From: Lachnospiraceae bacterium
GTDB lineage: Bacteria > Bacillota > Clostridia > Lachnospirales > Lachnospiraceae
Reading direction: 5' to 3'
Assembly (NCBI GenBank): GCA_017634065.1
Contig: JAGBOC010000025.1
Span: forward strand, 1 to 55,358
Length of the DNA: 55,358 nucleotides
Under the pieces are notes generated by a model, which worked only from the letters and a program-made list of their open reading frames with translations, did not search any database and was not told where the DNA came from. A program made the translations under genes and the position numbers. Shown piece after piece: positions 25,391-34,389 of this stretch. How positions within the stretch are numbered: position 1 is the first letter of the stretch; the number at the start of each line of letters is the position of its first letter.

Positions 25391-26848
25391 CTATTCTGTC
25401 ATAAGAAATTCAGTAATAAAGTTATAAGTCTTGCCTACTGTTTCGATATCCAATTTTTCATCTACTGAATGGACACTTAATAATGTTGGTCCTATCGCAA
25501 TAGCACTCGCATCACCCATCTTTTCTAGTAAAATACCACACTCTAAACCACCATGAGTAACTTCTACTTTTAAGTCACTTTCAAAAGTTTTCTTGAAAAT
25601 ATCTATAGCCCTATCTTCTAGTCTGTTCTCTTTATATTCCCATGCAGGATATGACGATTCAGCTTTTTTTTCAAATCCATATTTAGTAGCTATAGTATAT
25701 ATTTTATTTACAAGATTAATTCTTTCTTCATTTACATTTGATCTAACTAAATAAACAAAACTTATACTACTTTTAGAAGTTTTTAGGATACCCATATTTA
25801 GTGATGTTTTTGCAATATCTGGATTATTTTCAAATGTTGAAATTAGTCCATCAGGAAGTTCACTTAAGGCTGATAAAATACTCTTGGTACTTTCATCATT
25901 AAAAATCTCAACATTTGAACTTGTATTTACAGAATCAAATGTTATGGAAAGACCAGGTTCTGTAGCCTTATACTTATGCACTTCTTCTTCAATTATTTGA
26001 TTAAGAGATGAAATAAGTTCTTTGTCTGATACACTTTCTGAAATCAAAATCTTTGCTTCACTTTTATTTGGAATCGCATTATCAAAAACTCCGCCATCTA
26101 CACTTATCAAATTAAACTTAGTTTTATCACATAATTTGTACAATACATTTATTAGTATTTTATTTGCATTACCTCTATTTTTAGTAATCTCCATCCCAGA
26201 ATGACCGCCAAGCAAACCTGATACTTTTAATATAAGCAGAGTTCCATTTGTCCTACTTACTAATTTCGCTCTCTTTTCATATTCAAGTTGAGATCCACCA
26301 GCACAGCCAAACACCGCTACTCCAAAATCTTCAGAATCAATATTTATAAGTTCTGAAACTTTGACATTACTTAAGTCAATGTTATGAGCACCAATAAGGC
26401 CTATCTCTTCATCAGATGTAAAGATGCCGACTATATCTCTACCATAATCTTTATTATCTGCTAATATAGCAAGTATTATTGCAACACCTATTCCATCATC
26501 TGCACCAAGCGAAGTACCATCTGCCGTCAAATATTTTCCATCAATCAAAAAATCAATTCCATCACTTGACATATCTTTCTTATTTCCACTTGTTTTCACA
26601 CAAACCATATCCGTATGAGCTTGTAGTGCAATGGCTTCATATTTTTTGTTACCAGTCTTTTTTGTTATTATCACATTATTAAAGTCATCTTTCTTATACT
26701 CTAAACTATTACTAATAGCAAAATTGACAAGATAATCAGTTATCTTGTCAGTATTTCCACTCCCCCTTGGGATATCACTAATCTCTGCAAAATACTCAAA
26801 TACTTTTTTTGGCTCAAGATTTTTTACAATTTTTTTATTACTACTCAT
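25391..26848 (-). CDS. pepD: Aminoacyl-histidine dipeptidase (M20 metallopeptidase)
   Basis: 485 aa, usual length. Zinc and catalytic motifs: LQAHTDMV, SLGADDGIGVA, TSDEEIGLIGAHNID, GLLGGHSGMEI and the C-terminal THGGLECGIL. PepD cleaves a broad range of dipeptides (carnosinase-like) in the cytoplasm. Shine-Dalgarno AAGG about 10 bases from the ATG. It follows the TIR-like gene by 15 bases, in the same direction. Confidence 0.95.
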   Translation of the reverse strand: MSSNKKIVKNLEPKKVFEYFAEISDIPRGSGNTDKITDYLVNFAISNSLEYKKDDFNNVIITKKTGNKKYEAIALQAHTDMVCVKTSGNKKDMSSDGIDFLIDGKYLTADGTSLGADDGIGVAIILAILADNKDYGRDIVGIFTSDEEIGLIGAHNIDLSNVKVSELINIDSEDFGVAVFGCAGGSQLEYEKRAKLVSRTNGTLLILKVSGLLGGHSGMEITKNRGNANKILINVLYKLCDKTKFNLISVDGGVFDNAIPNKSEAKILISESVSDKELISSLNQIIEEEVHKYKATEPGLSITFDSVNTSSNVEIFNDESTKSILSALSELPDGLISTFENNPDIAKTSLNMGILKTSKSSISFVYLVRSNVNEERINLVNKIYTIATKYGFEKKAESSYPAWEYKENRLEDRAIDIFKKTFESDLKVEVTHGGLECGILLEKMGDASAIAIGPTLLSVHSVDEKLDIETVGKTYNFITEFLMTE

Positions 26849-26863
26849 AACTTAAATACCTTA

Positions 26864-27946
26864 TTACTTCCATTCCTTTCCATCGTAATCAAGAACATTT
26901 TGGTCTTCAAGTAATGACTCTATTTCTTGCTGAACGATAGGTATCTTATTATAATCACCTTTAATATAAATACACTGTTCAGAATGATTATCAGTAGACA
27001 TCTTTATCCTAAAAAAGATTTCAGGCCTTTGATCACCTTTAAATTCGTAAATCTTAACTAGTAAAATATCCGCTCCAATCCAAGCTTTACTCTTAACATA
27101 TTTTATATGTAATCTATCCCTAACCTCTGGAGAATGACCTTGATAAATATTTTCCAACTGTTTTTTGGCTCCAGGATATTCAAAAAACAAATATGTATAT
27201 TCAACTCCTCTTAATAAGTTTTCTTCAACAAGTGGAAAAATTGCTCCTCCTTTAACATCATCAGTAGTATTCGCAGCTATGAGCGTTAATGAACTCAAAT
27301 CTTGTGATATTCTTTTTTCATATGTAAGAAGTTCTTTAGGTGAAAATAGTATACTTTTTCCCCACCCAAGACCTGATAGCAATTCTCTCAACTTTTTTAA
27401 CTGCTTCGTTTCATCATCAGCAGAACAACCTCTTTTAGTCAACCATTCTTTTACCAATTCAAATTTCTCGTTTTCATTATTCTTATCAAAAGTTATTAAA
27501 TCGTTATGTCCATTAATTATTTGAGAATGTAATTCTCTAAAAAAATTAGTTTGTTCTTCACCATACAATTTATTTCCAGCATAAATAAAATTAAAATCAT
27601 GTCTATCTCTCATATTCCTATTTATGAGGTCAAAAAATGCATCAACTTCTGCTCTGATTTGAGATTCTGCTTCTCCAATTTCATTCCCTAATTTGCCATT
27701 ACTATTTCGTGGAACTGCATCATTAACAACAGTAATCATACATTGGCAATCATCTACGATTTCCCAAGTTCTATTCCATTGAATATCTTTATGCTCTGGT
27801 AAGCATGAATATCCATGTAAATACACTTCAAACCCATTTTCAGGACTTGTTAAGTAATCACATAATTTTTTCGCAAATCCATATGATCCTTTCTCTGAAA
27901 ATGTCCCATGATACGCTATAAATAAATCATATTTTTTCGAATTCAT
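26864..27946 (-). CDS. TIR-like domain protein, candidate signalling or defence protein
   Basis: 360 aa. The N-terminal 140 residues look like a TIR fold. Beta-A YDLFIAYHGTFSEKGSYGFA leads to a short helix, then FEVYLHGYSC, a WNRTWEIVDDCQCMITVVND segment typical of TIR beta-C/D, and an acidic helix (EIGEAESQIRAEVDAFF) where NADase TIRs keep the catalytic glutamate. The C-terminal 200 residues are unrecognised and could be a sensor or effector-binding domain. It overlaps the acetyltransferase stop by 4 bases (ATGA) with AGGAGG inside that gene. Bacterial TIR proteins often act in anti-phage defence, but no partner genes of a known system are visible. Confidence 0.5.
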   Translation of the reverse strand: MNSKKYDLFIAYHGTFSEKGSYGFAKKLCDYLTSPENGFEVYLHGYSCLPEHKDIQWNRTWEIVDDCQCMITVVNDAVPRNSNGKLGNEIGEAESQIRAEVDAFFDLINRNMRDRHDFNFIYAGNKLYGEEQTNFFRELHSQIINGHNDLITFDKNNENEKFELVKEWLTKRGCSADDETKQLKKLRELLSGLGWGKSILFSPKELLTYEKRISQDLSSLTLIAANTTDDVKGGAIFPLVEENLLRGVEYTYLFFEYPGAKKQLENIYQGHSPEVRDRLHIKYVKSKAWIGADILLVKIYEFKGDQRPEIFFRIKMSTDNHSEQCIYIKGDYNKIPIVQQEIESLLEDQNVLDYDGKEWK

Positions 27947-28503
27947 TGTCTTCCTCCTAATTGCTTAATTAATTTTGACGGAACCCCACCATATATACAA
28001 TTTGACTTTACTTCACCTTTTACTAATGAATTAGCACCTATTACTGCTCCCTTATGTATATGTGCACCAGGTAATATAACACTATTTGCTCCTATCCATA
28101 CATCATCTTCAAGAATAACTTTTTTAATCAATAAACTCCTTCGTTCACTATAGTTATTAGGATGAGTCACAGCAGAAATTACAACATTAGGTGCTATAAA
28201 AACATTATTTCCAATGACAACTTCATAACTATCTAATATTGTTACATTATGATTTATATAACAACCTTCACCTATAAATATATTAAACCCAAAATTGCAA
28301 GTAAAGTTATTCTTTAAAACATTTTTATTTCCATAAGATCCAAAAAAATGTTTTAAAATATTATCCCTTATGCGAGAAGAAAATGGCAAAAAATTAATAA
28401 TTCTTAATTTTCTAAAGCATTTTTTTTGTAATTTATATAAGTAATCATCAAAAACATACTGTTTACCATCTTTCATCAAATCATATTGTAAACTTTTGCT
28501 CAT
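27943..28503 (-). CDS. Hexapeptide-repeat O-acetyltransferase (LbH)
   Basis: 186 aa. An N-terminal helical cap is followed by left-handed beta-helix repeats (IGEGCYINHNVTILD, IGNNVFIAPNVVISAVTHP, LEDDVWIGANSVILPG, IHKGAVIGANSLVKGEV, IYGGVPSKLIKQLG). This is the maltose/galactoside/NodL acetyltransferase pattern, with the catalytic histidine in SAVTHP. It acetylates a sugar or polysaccharide from acetyl-CoA; the acceptor is unknown. GGAAGG precedes the ATG. Translationally coupled to the TIR-like gene. Confidence 0.85.
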   Translation of the reverse strand: MSKSLQYDLMKDGKQYVFDDYLYKLQKKCFRKLRIINFLPFSSRIRDNILKHFFGSYGNKNVLKNNFTCNFGFNIFIGEGCYINHNVTILDSYEVVIGNNVFIAPNVVISAVTHPNNYSERRSLLIKKVILEDDVWIGANSVILPGAHIHKGAVIGANSLVKGEVKSNCIYGGVPSKLIKQLGGRQ

Positions 28504-28570
28504 AATCCTTCCCCTATATATTTCTACCGAGTTTTTTTACTAACTAAATATTTATGCTAAAAGTTAATAA

Positions 28571-29116
28571 TTATAATTGCTTCTCCATATAGGTCACACC
28601 ATCCAAGTTCTTCCACTCAAACTTTCTATTCTCATACATCATATATGAATGGTCAGAATTACCTTTTGGTATGGACACAGAACCTGGATTCATATAATAC
28701 TTATTATCCCCTATCTCTTCACACACTGGTATATGAGTATGTCCGTGCATAAGCACATCAATAGACATCATAGGTGGAAGATGACCGGTATTGTAATAAT
28801 GACCATGTGTTATAAAAATATTTAATCCATTATCTGATAGTATCATGTGAGGTGCTTCAACCAAAAAATCGAGAACCATTTGGTCAACTTCAGAATCACA
28901 ATTTCCTCTCACACAAGTTATCATATCTGATTTACTATTTAATAAATCAATCGCTACTTGTGTGTCATACTCTTCAGGAAGACCATTTCGTGGACCATGA
29001 TAAAGAAGATCTCCAAGTAAAATAATTCTATCTGGCTTTTCAACCTGAACTCTATCCCAAAGTTTCTTTATATACTTACTTGACCCATGAAGGTCTGAAG
29101 CTATAAGCATTTTCAT
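28571..29116 (-). CDS. yfcE: YfcE-family metallophosphoesterase
   Basis: 181 aa. Calcineurin-type motifs in order: SDLHGS, LGDLLYHGPRNGLP, VRGNCDSEVD, FITHGHYY, MHGHTHIPV. Family members hydrolyse phosphodiesters such as bis-pNPP or cyclic nucleotides with two metal ions; the natural substrate is uncertain. It starts 2 bases after the DUF362 stop with AAAGGTG upstream, so it is co-translated. Confidence 0.92.
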   Translation of the reverse strand: MKMLIASDLHGSSKYIKKLWDRVQVEKPDRIILLGDLLYHGPRNGLPEEYDTQVAIDLLNSKSDMITCVRGNCDSEVDQMVLDFLVEAPHMILSDNGLNIFITHGHYYNTGHLPPMMSIDVLMHGHTHIPVCEEIGDNKYYMNPGSVSIPKGNSDHSYMMYENRKFEWKNLDGVTYMEKQL

Positions 29117-29118
29117 GA

Positions 29119-30249
29119 TTACACCTTTATCAATTCATAATCGAGACTTCCAAGACCAATCTTCTCGGCATGGTTAAGACAATCTTTCCAATTTGTATTT
29201 GGATTTAAGTTAGTAAAATGATCACCATGGTCATGACCACCATTCTTTTCCATTGTTTCAGTTAACAAAGTATTGTCAAATGCCTTTTGCTTCATACACA
29301 TATCTACACATGCTTTATCAAGTGCAACTGGATCAAAAGAGCAAAACATTCCTATATCTGGAATTAGTGGCACATCATTTTCAGGGTGGCAATCACAATT
29401 TGGAGACACATCAACAATTAATGATATATGAAAACTAGGTCTTCCATCTACAACAGCTTTTGTATATTCTGCCATTTTTTCATTTAAATCTTTAAGTGCT
29501 GTATCATTTTCAAAATAAATAGCATCAAAATTACAAGAGCCAAGACATCTACCACAACCTACACAATTGTTTTCATTTACTGTCATTTTCTTTTTAGTTT
29601 CATCAAACTTAAGTCCACCATTAGCACACTCTTTCAAACATGACTTACAGCCTCTGCATAATTTTTCATCTATCTTTGCTTTACCATCACTATGTTGCTC
29701 ACATTTTCCTGCACGGCTACCAGAACCCATACCAATATTTTTCATCGTACCACCAAAACCAGTCATCTCATGTCCCTTAAAATGAGAAAGTGATATAAAG
29801 ATATCTGCATCCATAATTGCTTTTCCAATTTTTGCAGTTTTAATGTGCACTCCACCGTTTACTTTTACTTCAGCCTCATCTTGACCTTTTAATCCATCCG
29901 CTATTATAAGTGGACATCCAACTGTCATAGGCGTAAAACCATTTTCCCAAGCACACTCAAGATGCTCAAGTGCATTTTTTCTTGAGCCTGGATACATTGT
30001 ATTACAGTCTGTCAAAAATGGTTTCCCACCAAGTGACTTAACTATATCTACTACCACTCTTGCATAATTAGGTCTTAAAAATGCAAGATTTCCATGTTCG
30101 CCAAAGTGCATCTTAATTGCAACAAACTTATCTTTCATATCAATTTGTTCAATACCGGCTTTTTTAATTAACTTTTGTAACTTGACATTTAAACCATCTC
30201 CAAATGCTACTGTTCTAAAATCTGTCCAAAAAACTTTTGACTTGCTCAT
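29119..30249 (-). CDS. DUF362 protein with two 4Fe-4S clusters
   Basis: 376 aa. A DUF362 core (about 1-185: KMHFGEHGNLAFLRPNY, SLSHFKGHEMTGFGGTMKNI) is followed by a ferredoxin domain with two CxxCxxCxxxC sets (CRGCKSCLKEC, CVGCGRCLGSC), then a DUF362 C-terminal part. It is a cytoplasmic Fe-S protein of unknown reaction, common in anaerobes. CAGGAGG precedes the ATG at good spacing. Confidence 0.9.
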   Translation of the reverse strand: MSKSKVFWTDFRTVAFGDGLNVKLQKLIKKAGIEQIDMKDKFVAIKMHFGEHGNLAFLRPNYARVVVDIVKSLGGKPFLTDCNTMYPGSRKNALEHLECAWENGFTPMTVGCPLIIADGLKGQDEAEVKVNGGVHIKTAKIGKAIMDADIFISLSHFKGHEMTGFGGTMKNIGMGSGSRAGKCEQHSDGKAKIDEKLCRGCKSCLKECANGGLKFDETKKKMTVNENNCVGCGRCLGSCNFDAIYFENDTALKDLNEKMAEYTKAVVDGRPSFHISLIVDVSPNCDCHPENDVPLIPDIGMFCSFDPVALDKACVDMCMKQKAFDNTLLTETMEKNGGHDHGDHFTNLNPNTNWKDCLNHAEKIGLGSLDYELIKV

Positions 30250-30269
30250 AATGTTTTCCTCCTGTGTGT

Positions 30270-30737
30270 TTAATTATTTAAATATTTATCTCCTACTTTA
30301 TAACCTTTAAAACCATCACTATTATACTCAAGTTCAAATATCAAGCTTTTATCAGAATCTAAATATCTATACAATAAACTTAAATCCTTTGCTTTAAGAA
30401 AACTATTAATCTTTTTTATATTTCCGTTCATGTCCTGATTATCTAATTCATTCATAGTTGCTGTTATTGCATTATTGACACTATCTTTTGTATACTCTAC
30501 ACTTGCTATATACTCCAAAACAACTTTATTGTCACCTTCTTTATATACATTAACACTACTTATAACATTGCTGTCTAATCTATTGTTAATATCTACTTCT
30601 ACTTCTTCGAAAAATTTAGTTACCTGTTGTTCACTTGGTTTTCTAGTAAGATTAATTATTTCACGAGTAACGCTAAATATTGCAATAAATACCATTACGC
30701 TGATAATAATTCTTTGATCAACTTTCTTATTATTCAT
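30270..30737 (-). CDS. Small membrane-anchored protein of unknown function
   Basis: 155 aa. One N-terminal hydrophobic segment (about residues 9-26) is followed by an extracytoplasmic domain of about 120 residues with alternating strands (NKVVLEYIASVEYTKDSV, SLIFELEYNSDGFKGYKVG). It weakly recalls DUF4854-type lipoprotein domains, but there is no lipobox cysteine. AAAGGTAAAAA precedes the ATG. It lies between the PPTase and DUF362 genes in one direction. Confidence 0.55.
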   Translation of the reverse strand: MNNKKVDQRIIISVMVFIAIFSVTREIINLTRKPSEQQVTKFFEEVEVDINNRLDSNVISSVNVYKEGDNKVVLEYIASVEYTKDSVNNAITATMNELDNQDMNGNIKKINSFLKAKDLSLLYRYLDSDKSLIFELEYNSDGFKGYKVGDKYLNN

Positions 30738-30763
30738 TTTTTACCTTTCTATAGCTTTCTAAC

Positions 30764-31351
30764 TTATACTATAGCTAAAATGTATTTTTCTGCTACACCG
30801 TTATTCTCTAAATATTTTTTTTCTATGTAAACATTATCATCATGCACATCTGCTAGATTGTCCCTTAGACCTGTGCCATCTTTTTTTATGATAGCTTCTT
30901 TCATAGCCCATAACTCATAAAATCTCTCACAAATCTTTTTTTCATCTGTCATTGATTCTATTTCTTTCTTTTCTTCATCAGAAAGTACTGCATCAAATAT
31001 CTTTCTATCCACCTTATCAACATATTGAATGTCACATCCAACAGGTTTATCACTCACAACTGCAAGAGACATATTCTTACTATGTGATAAATTAAAATGA
31101 ACATCTGGAGCATTTGCAAACTTAAGTTTGCCATTTTTTTCTACGATATATTCCATATCTTTTTCATTAAGTCCAATCTCATTTAAGCATTTATTTAAAA
31201 GAAAGGTATTCGCAATTACTTGAAGTTTCCCAATTTCATTCTTTATAGTATCATACTTCTGTCTTCTAAATGGTGAAGCATTTAATAATGCATCATTTAA
31301 CACCTTATCATCTCTAAACTTTCTAATATCGGTTGTGGAAAATACCTTCAT
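30764..31351 (-). CDS. 4'-phosphopantetheinyl transferase (Sfp type)
   Basis: 195 aa. The Sfp/AcpT signature is present: HFNLSHSKNMSLAVVSDKPV, GCDIQYVDK and FYELWAMKEAIIKKDGTGL, which give the Mg2+-binding and CoA-binding residues. It transfers phosphopantetheine to carrier proteins. The start is ATG at 31351, in TGATG overlap with the NUDIX stop (an in-frame GTG lies one codon earlier). No carrier protein or PKS/NRPS gene is in the window, so its partner is elsewhere. Confidence 0.88.
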   Translation of the reverse strand: MKVFSTTDIRKFRDDKVLNDALLNASPFRRQKYDTIKNEIGKLQVIANTFLLNKCLNEIGLNEKDMEYIVEKNGKLKFANAPDVHFNLSHSKNMSLAVVSDKPVGCDIQYVDKVDRKIFDAVLSDEEKKEIESMTDEKKICERFYELWAMKEAIIKKDGTGLRDNLADVHDDNVYIEKKYLENNGVAEKYILAIV

Positions 31352-31896
31352 CACTTATTTCCAAACTTTGCTGCATATGTCATTATGGCGGCTACTGTCT
31401 TGCCATCTTTTATTCTACCAGCATATATTTCTTTCTTTAAGTCCTCAATGTTCCATTCTTCTGTAACTACTTCTTCATCCCTATCAAAATGCTGTTTACC
31501 TTTCACAAGATTAGTTGCCACAAAACTTCTAACTATTTCAGAGCAAAATGCAGAAGCAGTGTATGTGTCACATAAAAACTCTATGTTATCGCTTTTATAC
31601 CCTGCCTCTTCTTCAAGTTCTCTTCTTGCACACACTATGTAGTCTTCATCGCCATCAAGTTTTCCTGCTGGTATCTCAAGGGTCCATTCATCTACTGCAA
31701 GGCGATACTGTCTAACCATCACTATATTTCCATTTGGGAGAACTGGCACAACCGCTGCTGCATCACATTTGCCCATATAATCCCAATGCGTTATATGACC
31801 ATCCACTTCTACAGTATCATCATAAATATCCATAATAGTCCCTTTATACTTAAGGTCACGACTTATTAATTTAATTTTTTTCTTAAACTCTTCCAT
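31351..31896 (-). CDS. NUDIX hydrolase, ADP-ribose pyrophosphatase type
   Basis: 181 aa. The Nudix box is visible as GKLDGDEDYIVCARRELEEE followed by AGY. The family context (VRQYRLAVDEWTLEIPAG) is that of NudF/ADP-ribose pyrophosphatase. It hydrolyses ADP-ribose or related nucleoside diphosphate derivatives. It begins 2 bases after the ABC ATPase gene and overlaps the PPTase gene by one base. Confidence 0.92.
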   Translation of the reverse strand: MEEFKKKIKLISRDLKYKGTIMDIYDDTVEVDGHITHWDYMGKCDAAAVVPVLPNGNIVMVRQYRLAVDEWTLEIPAGKLDGDEDYIVCARRELEEEAGYKSDNIEFLCDTYTASAFCSEIVRSFVATNLVKGKQHFDRDEEVVTEEWNIEDLKKEIYAGRIKDGKTVAAIMTYAAKFGNK

Positions 31897-31898
31897 AA

Positions 31899-33224
31899 TT
31901 ACCTAATTCTCACCTTACTCTCGGAATCAAATATGCCTACTTTATTTTCATTTATAAGGACTGTAAGACTTATCACGTCGTACATCCTATGGTGGACCTT
32001 TAACTCATCTCCCTCAAAGCTTGTGCAAGACATAGAGAGAAGATATTCTCCACCTTGAAGTCTCATCTTCTGTGTAAATGACACATCATACACTTTTCCT
32101 TTTTTACCAAAACCAGTATCAACTTTTTCAAGCATGGTGTTTGTACCTGTAAGATCAGTACCTCTTTTATCTTTTATAGTCCACGTAAATATTGGGTCTT
32201 TTATATCTTCATTCATTCTGATTTTTTCTCTAATAGTAAATGTCTCACCTTTCACTATGACTGTAGCTGGATTTCCTTTCTGATCAAGAATTCCAAAATC
32301 TACAAACTCTGCCTTCATATCTCCATAGATATCAGCATGTGGATTTATAGACATTTTATCTTTAAGCACTTCTAAAGAGTTCTCTTTCATACCTAAATCC
32401 GAAGTCTCTAACTCTTCATCATTAATCTTTGACTTTCCTTTATTCTCTTCGCTATCAACATTATTTTCAATATCATTTATATGTGGCTCTTGACCCGCAA
32501 GAATCTTTTTATAAAGGTCAACCATCTCATGAGGTGTGCCTATTGCCACTTGATTTCCATTGTGAAGTACCAAAGTTCTATCACAGTATTTTATTACAGC
32601 ACCCAAATCGTGTGTTACCATTATGATAGTAGTTCCATTATTTTTTAGTTCATCCATTCTCTTGTAACATTTAGTTTGAAAAAAAATATCGCCGACCGAA
32701 AGTGCCTCATCAACTATAAGTATCTCTGGCTCTACTGCTATAGAGAGAGAAAATGCAAGTCGCACAAACATACCACTACTGTATTCTTTTACTGGTCTAT
32801 AAATAGCATTATCTTTTAAATCTGCAAACTCAATTATCTTTGAAAGTTTACTATCCATCTCTTCTTTAGAAAATCCCATCATAGTGCCATTTAGATAAAT
32901 ATTTTCTATACCAGTATAATCCATATTAAAACCTGCTCCAAGTTCAAGTAGAGCAGAAACTTTACCATTTACCTTGACATCACCTTTTGTCTTTGAAAGC
33001 ACTCCTGTAAGTATCTTAAGTAGAGTTGACTTTCCAGAGCCATTTACCCCTATTATGCCAAATGATTCACCTTTTTCAACATCAAATGAAATATCATTTA
33101 AAGCATAAAAATCCCTATGATAGTTTTTTCTTACAGGACTAAGTCCTTCTTTCAACCTATCAATGGGCTTATTATAAAGCTGATAAACTTTTGTTAAGTT
33201 TTTAACTTCTACGATCTTTGACAT
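31899..33224 (-). CDS. Polysaccharide-export ABC ATPase (Wzt/TagH type)
   Basis: 441 aa. The ATPase domain has Walker A GVNGSGKST, the divergent signature EYSSGMFVRLAF and Walker B PEILIVDEALSVGD. A charged linker (about 245-295) leads to a C-terminal Wzt_C-like beta-sandwich (about 300-440) that in Wzt proteins recognises the exported glycan. The matching permease (Wzm/TagG) is not in the window. I choose the ATG at 33224; the frame extends to 33254 only through a terminator hairpin. Confidence 0.85.
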   Translation of the reverse strand: MSKIVEVKNLTKVYQLYNKPIDRLKEGLSPVRKNYHRDFYALNDISFDVEKGESFGIIGVNGSGKSTLLKILTGVLSKTKGDVKVNGKVSALLELGAGFNMDYTGIENIYLNGTMMGFSKEEMDSKLSKIIEFADLKDNAIYRPVKEYSSGMFVRLAFSLSIAVEPEILIVDEALSVGDIFFQTKCYKRMDELKNNGTTIIMVTHDLGAVIKYCDRTLVLHNGNQVAIGTPHEMVDLYKKILAGQEPHINDIENNVDSEENKGKSKINDEELETSDLGMKENSLEVLKDKMSINPHADIYGDMKAEFVDFGILDQKGNPATVIVKGETFTIREKIRMNEDIKDPIFTWTIKDKRGTDLTGTNTMLEKVDTGFGKKGKVYDVSFTQKMRLQGGEYLLSMSCTSFEGDELKVHHRMYDVISLTVLINENKVGIFDSESKVRIR

Positions 33225-33228
33225 AAAA

Positions 33229-33257
33229 ATAGTGCGGTAATAATTATACCACACTAT
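33229..33257 (-). terminator. Terminator of the glnQ-like gene with embedded -10 box
   Basis: ATAGTGTGGTA and TACCGCACTAT pair (one G-U) around a 7-base loop, followed by TTTTT, on the minus strand. The loop/stem region also holds TGGTATAAT (an extended -10, 33243-33248), positioned to start the next gene's mRNA about 12 bases before its ATG at 33224, which has no Shine-Dalgarno site. Confidence 0.65.
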
Positions 33258-33279
33258 TTATTAAAATGCATTATTTAAT

Positions 33280-34389
33280 TTACTTGTTTTCACTTGCCTG
33301 TTTTATGATAATCTCAACCAAGTTATTATAGGTTTCATCGTCTTTTAATTCGCTATATTTAATCTCACTTGTTGCACTACTCAAAACATGGTATGATAAG
33401 TCATTGTCAGTGTCTTTTGGATCAAAGTAATCTCCATTATACTTCACAGTCATTTTGAGAACATCAGTTTTTTTCGAATACTCTATAACTACATTTATCT
33501 TTGGTTCATCTAATCTGTCTAAAATAATCTCTCTAACCAACTCCTCAAATGCAAGGTTGAGTCTAGTCTTACTCTTTGGAGATATATGGTTCTTATTTGC
33601 ATAACGAGCGATTTCTGCTCCAACTTCCCAAAAATCTTTATCTTTATTTTCAATATTGATTGTAAGTAACTTTAAGTTATTTACAAATCTTTTAGTTTTT
33701 GCTCTTTTAGGATTATCAAATATCTCATCAGGAGTTCCTTCTTCATATATAGTATTTTCATCCATGTAGATAATACGATTAGAGATTTTTCTTGCGAACT
33801 CCATCTCATGAGTTACTACGACCATCGTCTTGCCCATTTGAGCAAGTTCACCTATTACTTCTTCAACCTCTTCAACCATGTTAGGGTCAAGTGCACTTGT
33901 AGGCTCATCAAATAAAATAATCTTTGGGTCCATCGCCAGTGCTCTTGCTATGGCAACTCTTTGCTTCTGTCCTCCTGAAAGTTCACTCGGATAACTATAT
34001 GCTTTTTCACTTAAAGAGACAAGATCAAGTAATCTCTTACTGACTTTATATGCTTCTGGAATAGATTTGTAAAGAACATCAATTTGTGGTCTCATTATAT
34101 TTTCTATAACAGTAATATGCTTAAATAGATGAAAATCTTGGAAAACCATACCTATCATTTTTCTTGCATGAACAATATCATAACCAGGTGCAGTCACTTC
34201 TTCATCATCAATAAATATCTTCCCTTCACTTGGTATCTCAAGCAAGTTAATCATTCTCATGAGAGTTGACTTTCCTGCACCAGATGGTCCAATGATAGAT
34301 ATCACCTCTCCATCATTTATAGTTAAATTAATGTTTCTATTAACTACTTCGTTGCCAAATCTTTTTGTCACATTTTCAAACTTAATCAT
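33280..34389 (-). CDS. Amino-acid ABC ATPase with fused RsbW-like domain
   Basis: 369 aa. Residues 1-240 are a GlnQ-type ATPase (Walker A GPSGAGKST, Q-loop MVFQDFHLF, signature LSGGQKQR, Walker B ILFDEPTSAL, TVVVTHEMEF). Residues about 245-369 form an extra domain of alternating helices and strands (EVGAEIARYANKNHIS, RLNLAFEELVREIILD, INVVIEYSKKTDVLKMTVKY). Its layout is that of RsbW/HATPase anti-sigma-type ATPases, with a degenerate N-box and no clear G-box. ATPases of this class normally end near residue 245. It overlaps its permease gene by 8 bases. Confidence 0.85.
   Translation of the reverse strand: MIKFENVTKRFGNEVVNRNINLTINDGEVISIIGPSGAGKSTLMRMINLLEIPSEGKIFIDDEEVTAPGYDIVHARKMIGMVFQDFHLFKHITVIENIMRPQIDVLYKSIPEAYKVSKRLLDLVSLSEKAYSYPSELSGGQKQRVAIARALAMDPKIILFDEPTSALDPNMVEEVEEVIGELAQMGKTMVVVTHEMEFARKISNRIIYMDENTIYEEGTPDEIFDNPKRAKTKRFVNNLKLLTINIENKDKDFWEVGAEIARYANKNHISPKSKTRLNLAFEELVREIILDRLDEPKINVVIEYSKKTDVLKMTVKYNGDYFDPKDTDNDLSYHVLSSATSEIKYSELKDDETYNNLVEIIIKQASENK

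Noticed and set aside
26864-27946. Assignment as a SIR2 or SAVED defence effector
   Set aside because: The glycine-rich NAD motif of SIR2 is not seen and the C-terminal half lacks SAVED features; only a TIR-like pattern can be supported.
33225-33254. N-terminal extension of the Wzt-like ATPase (start at 33254)
   Set aside because: The extra codons lie in a terminator hairpin, and Wzt proteins begin near MSKIVEV.
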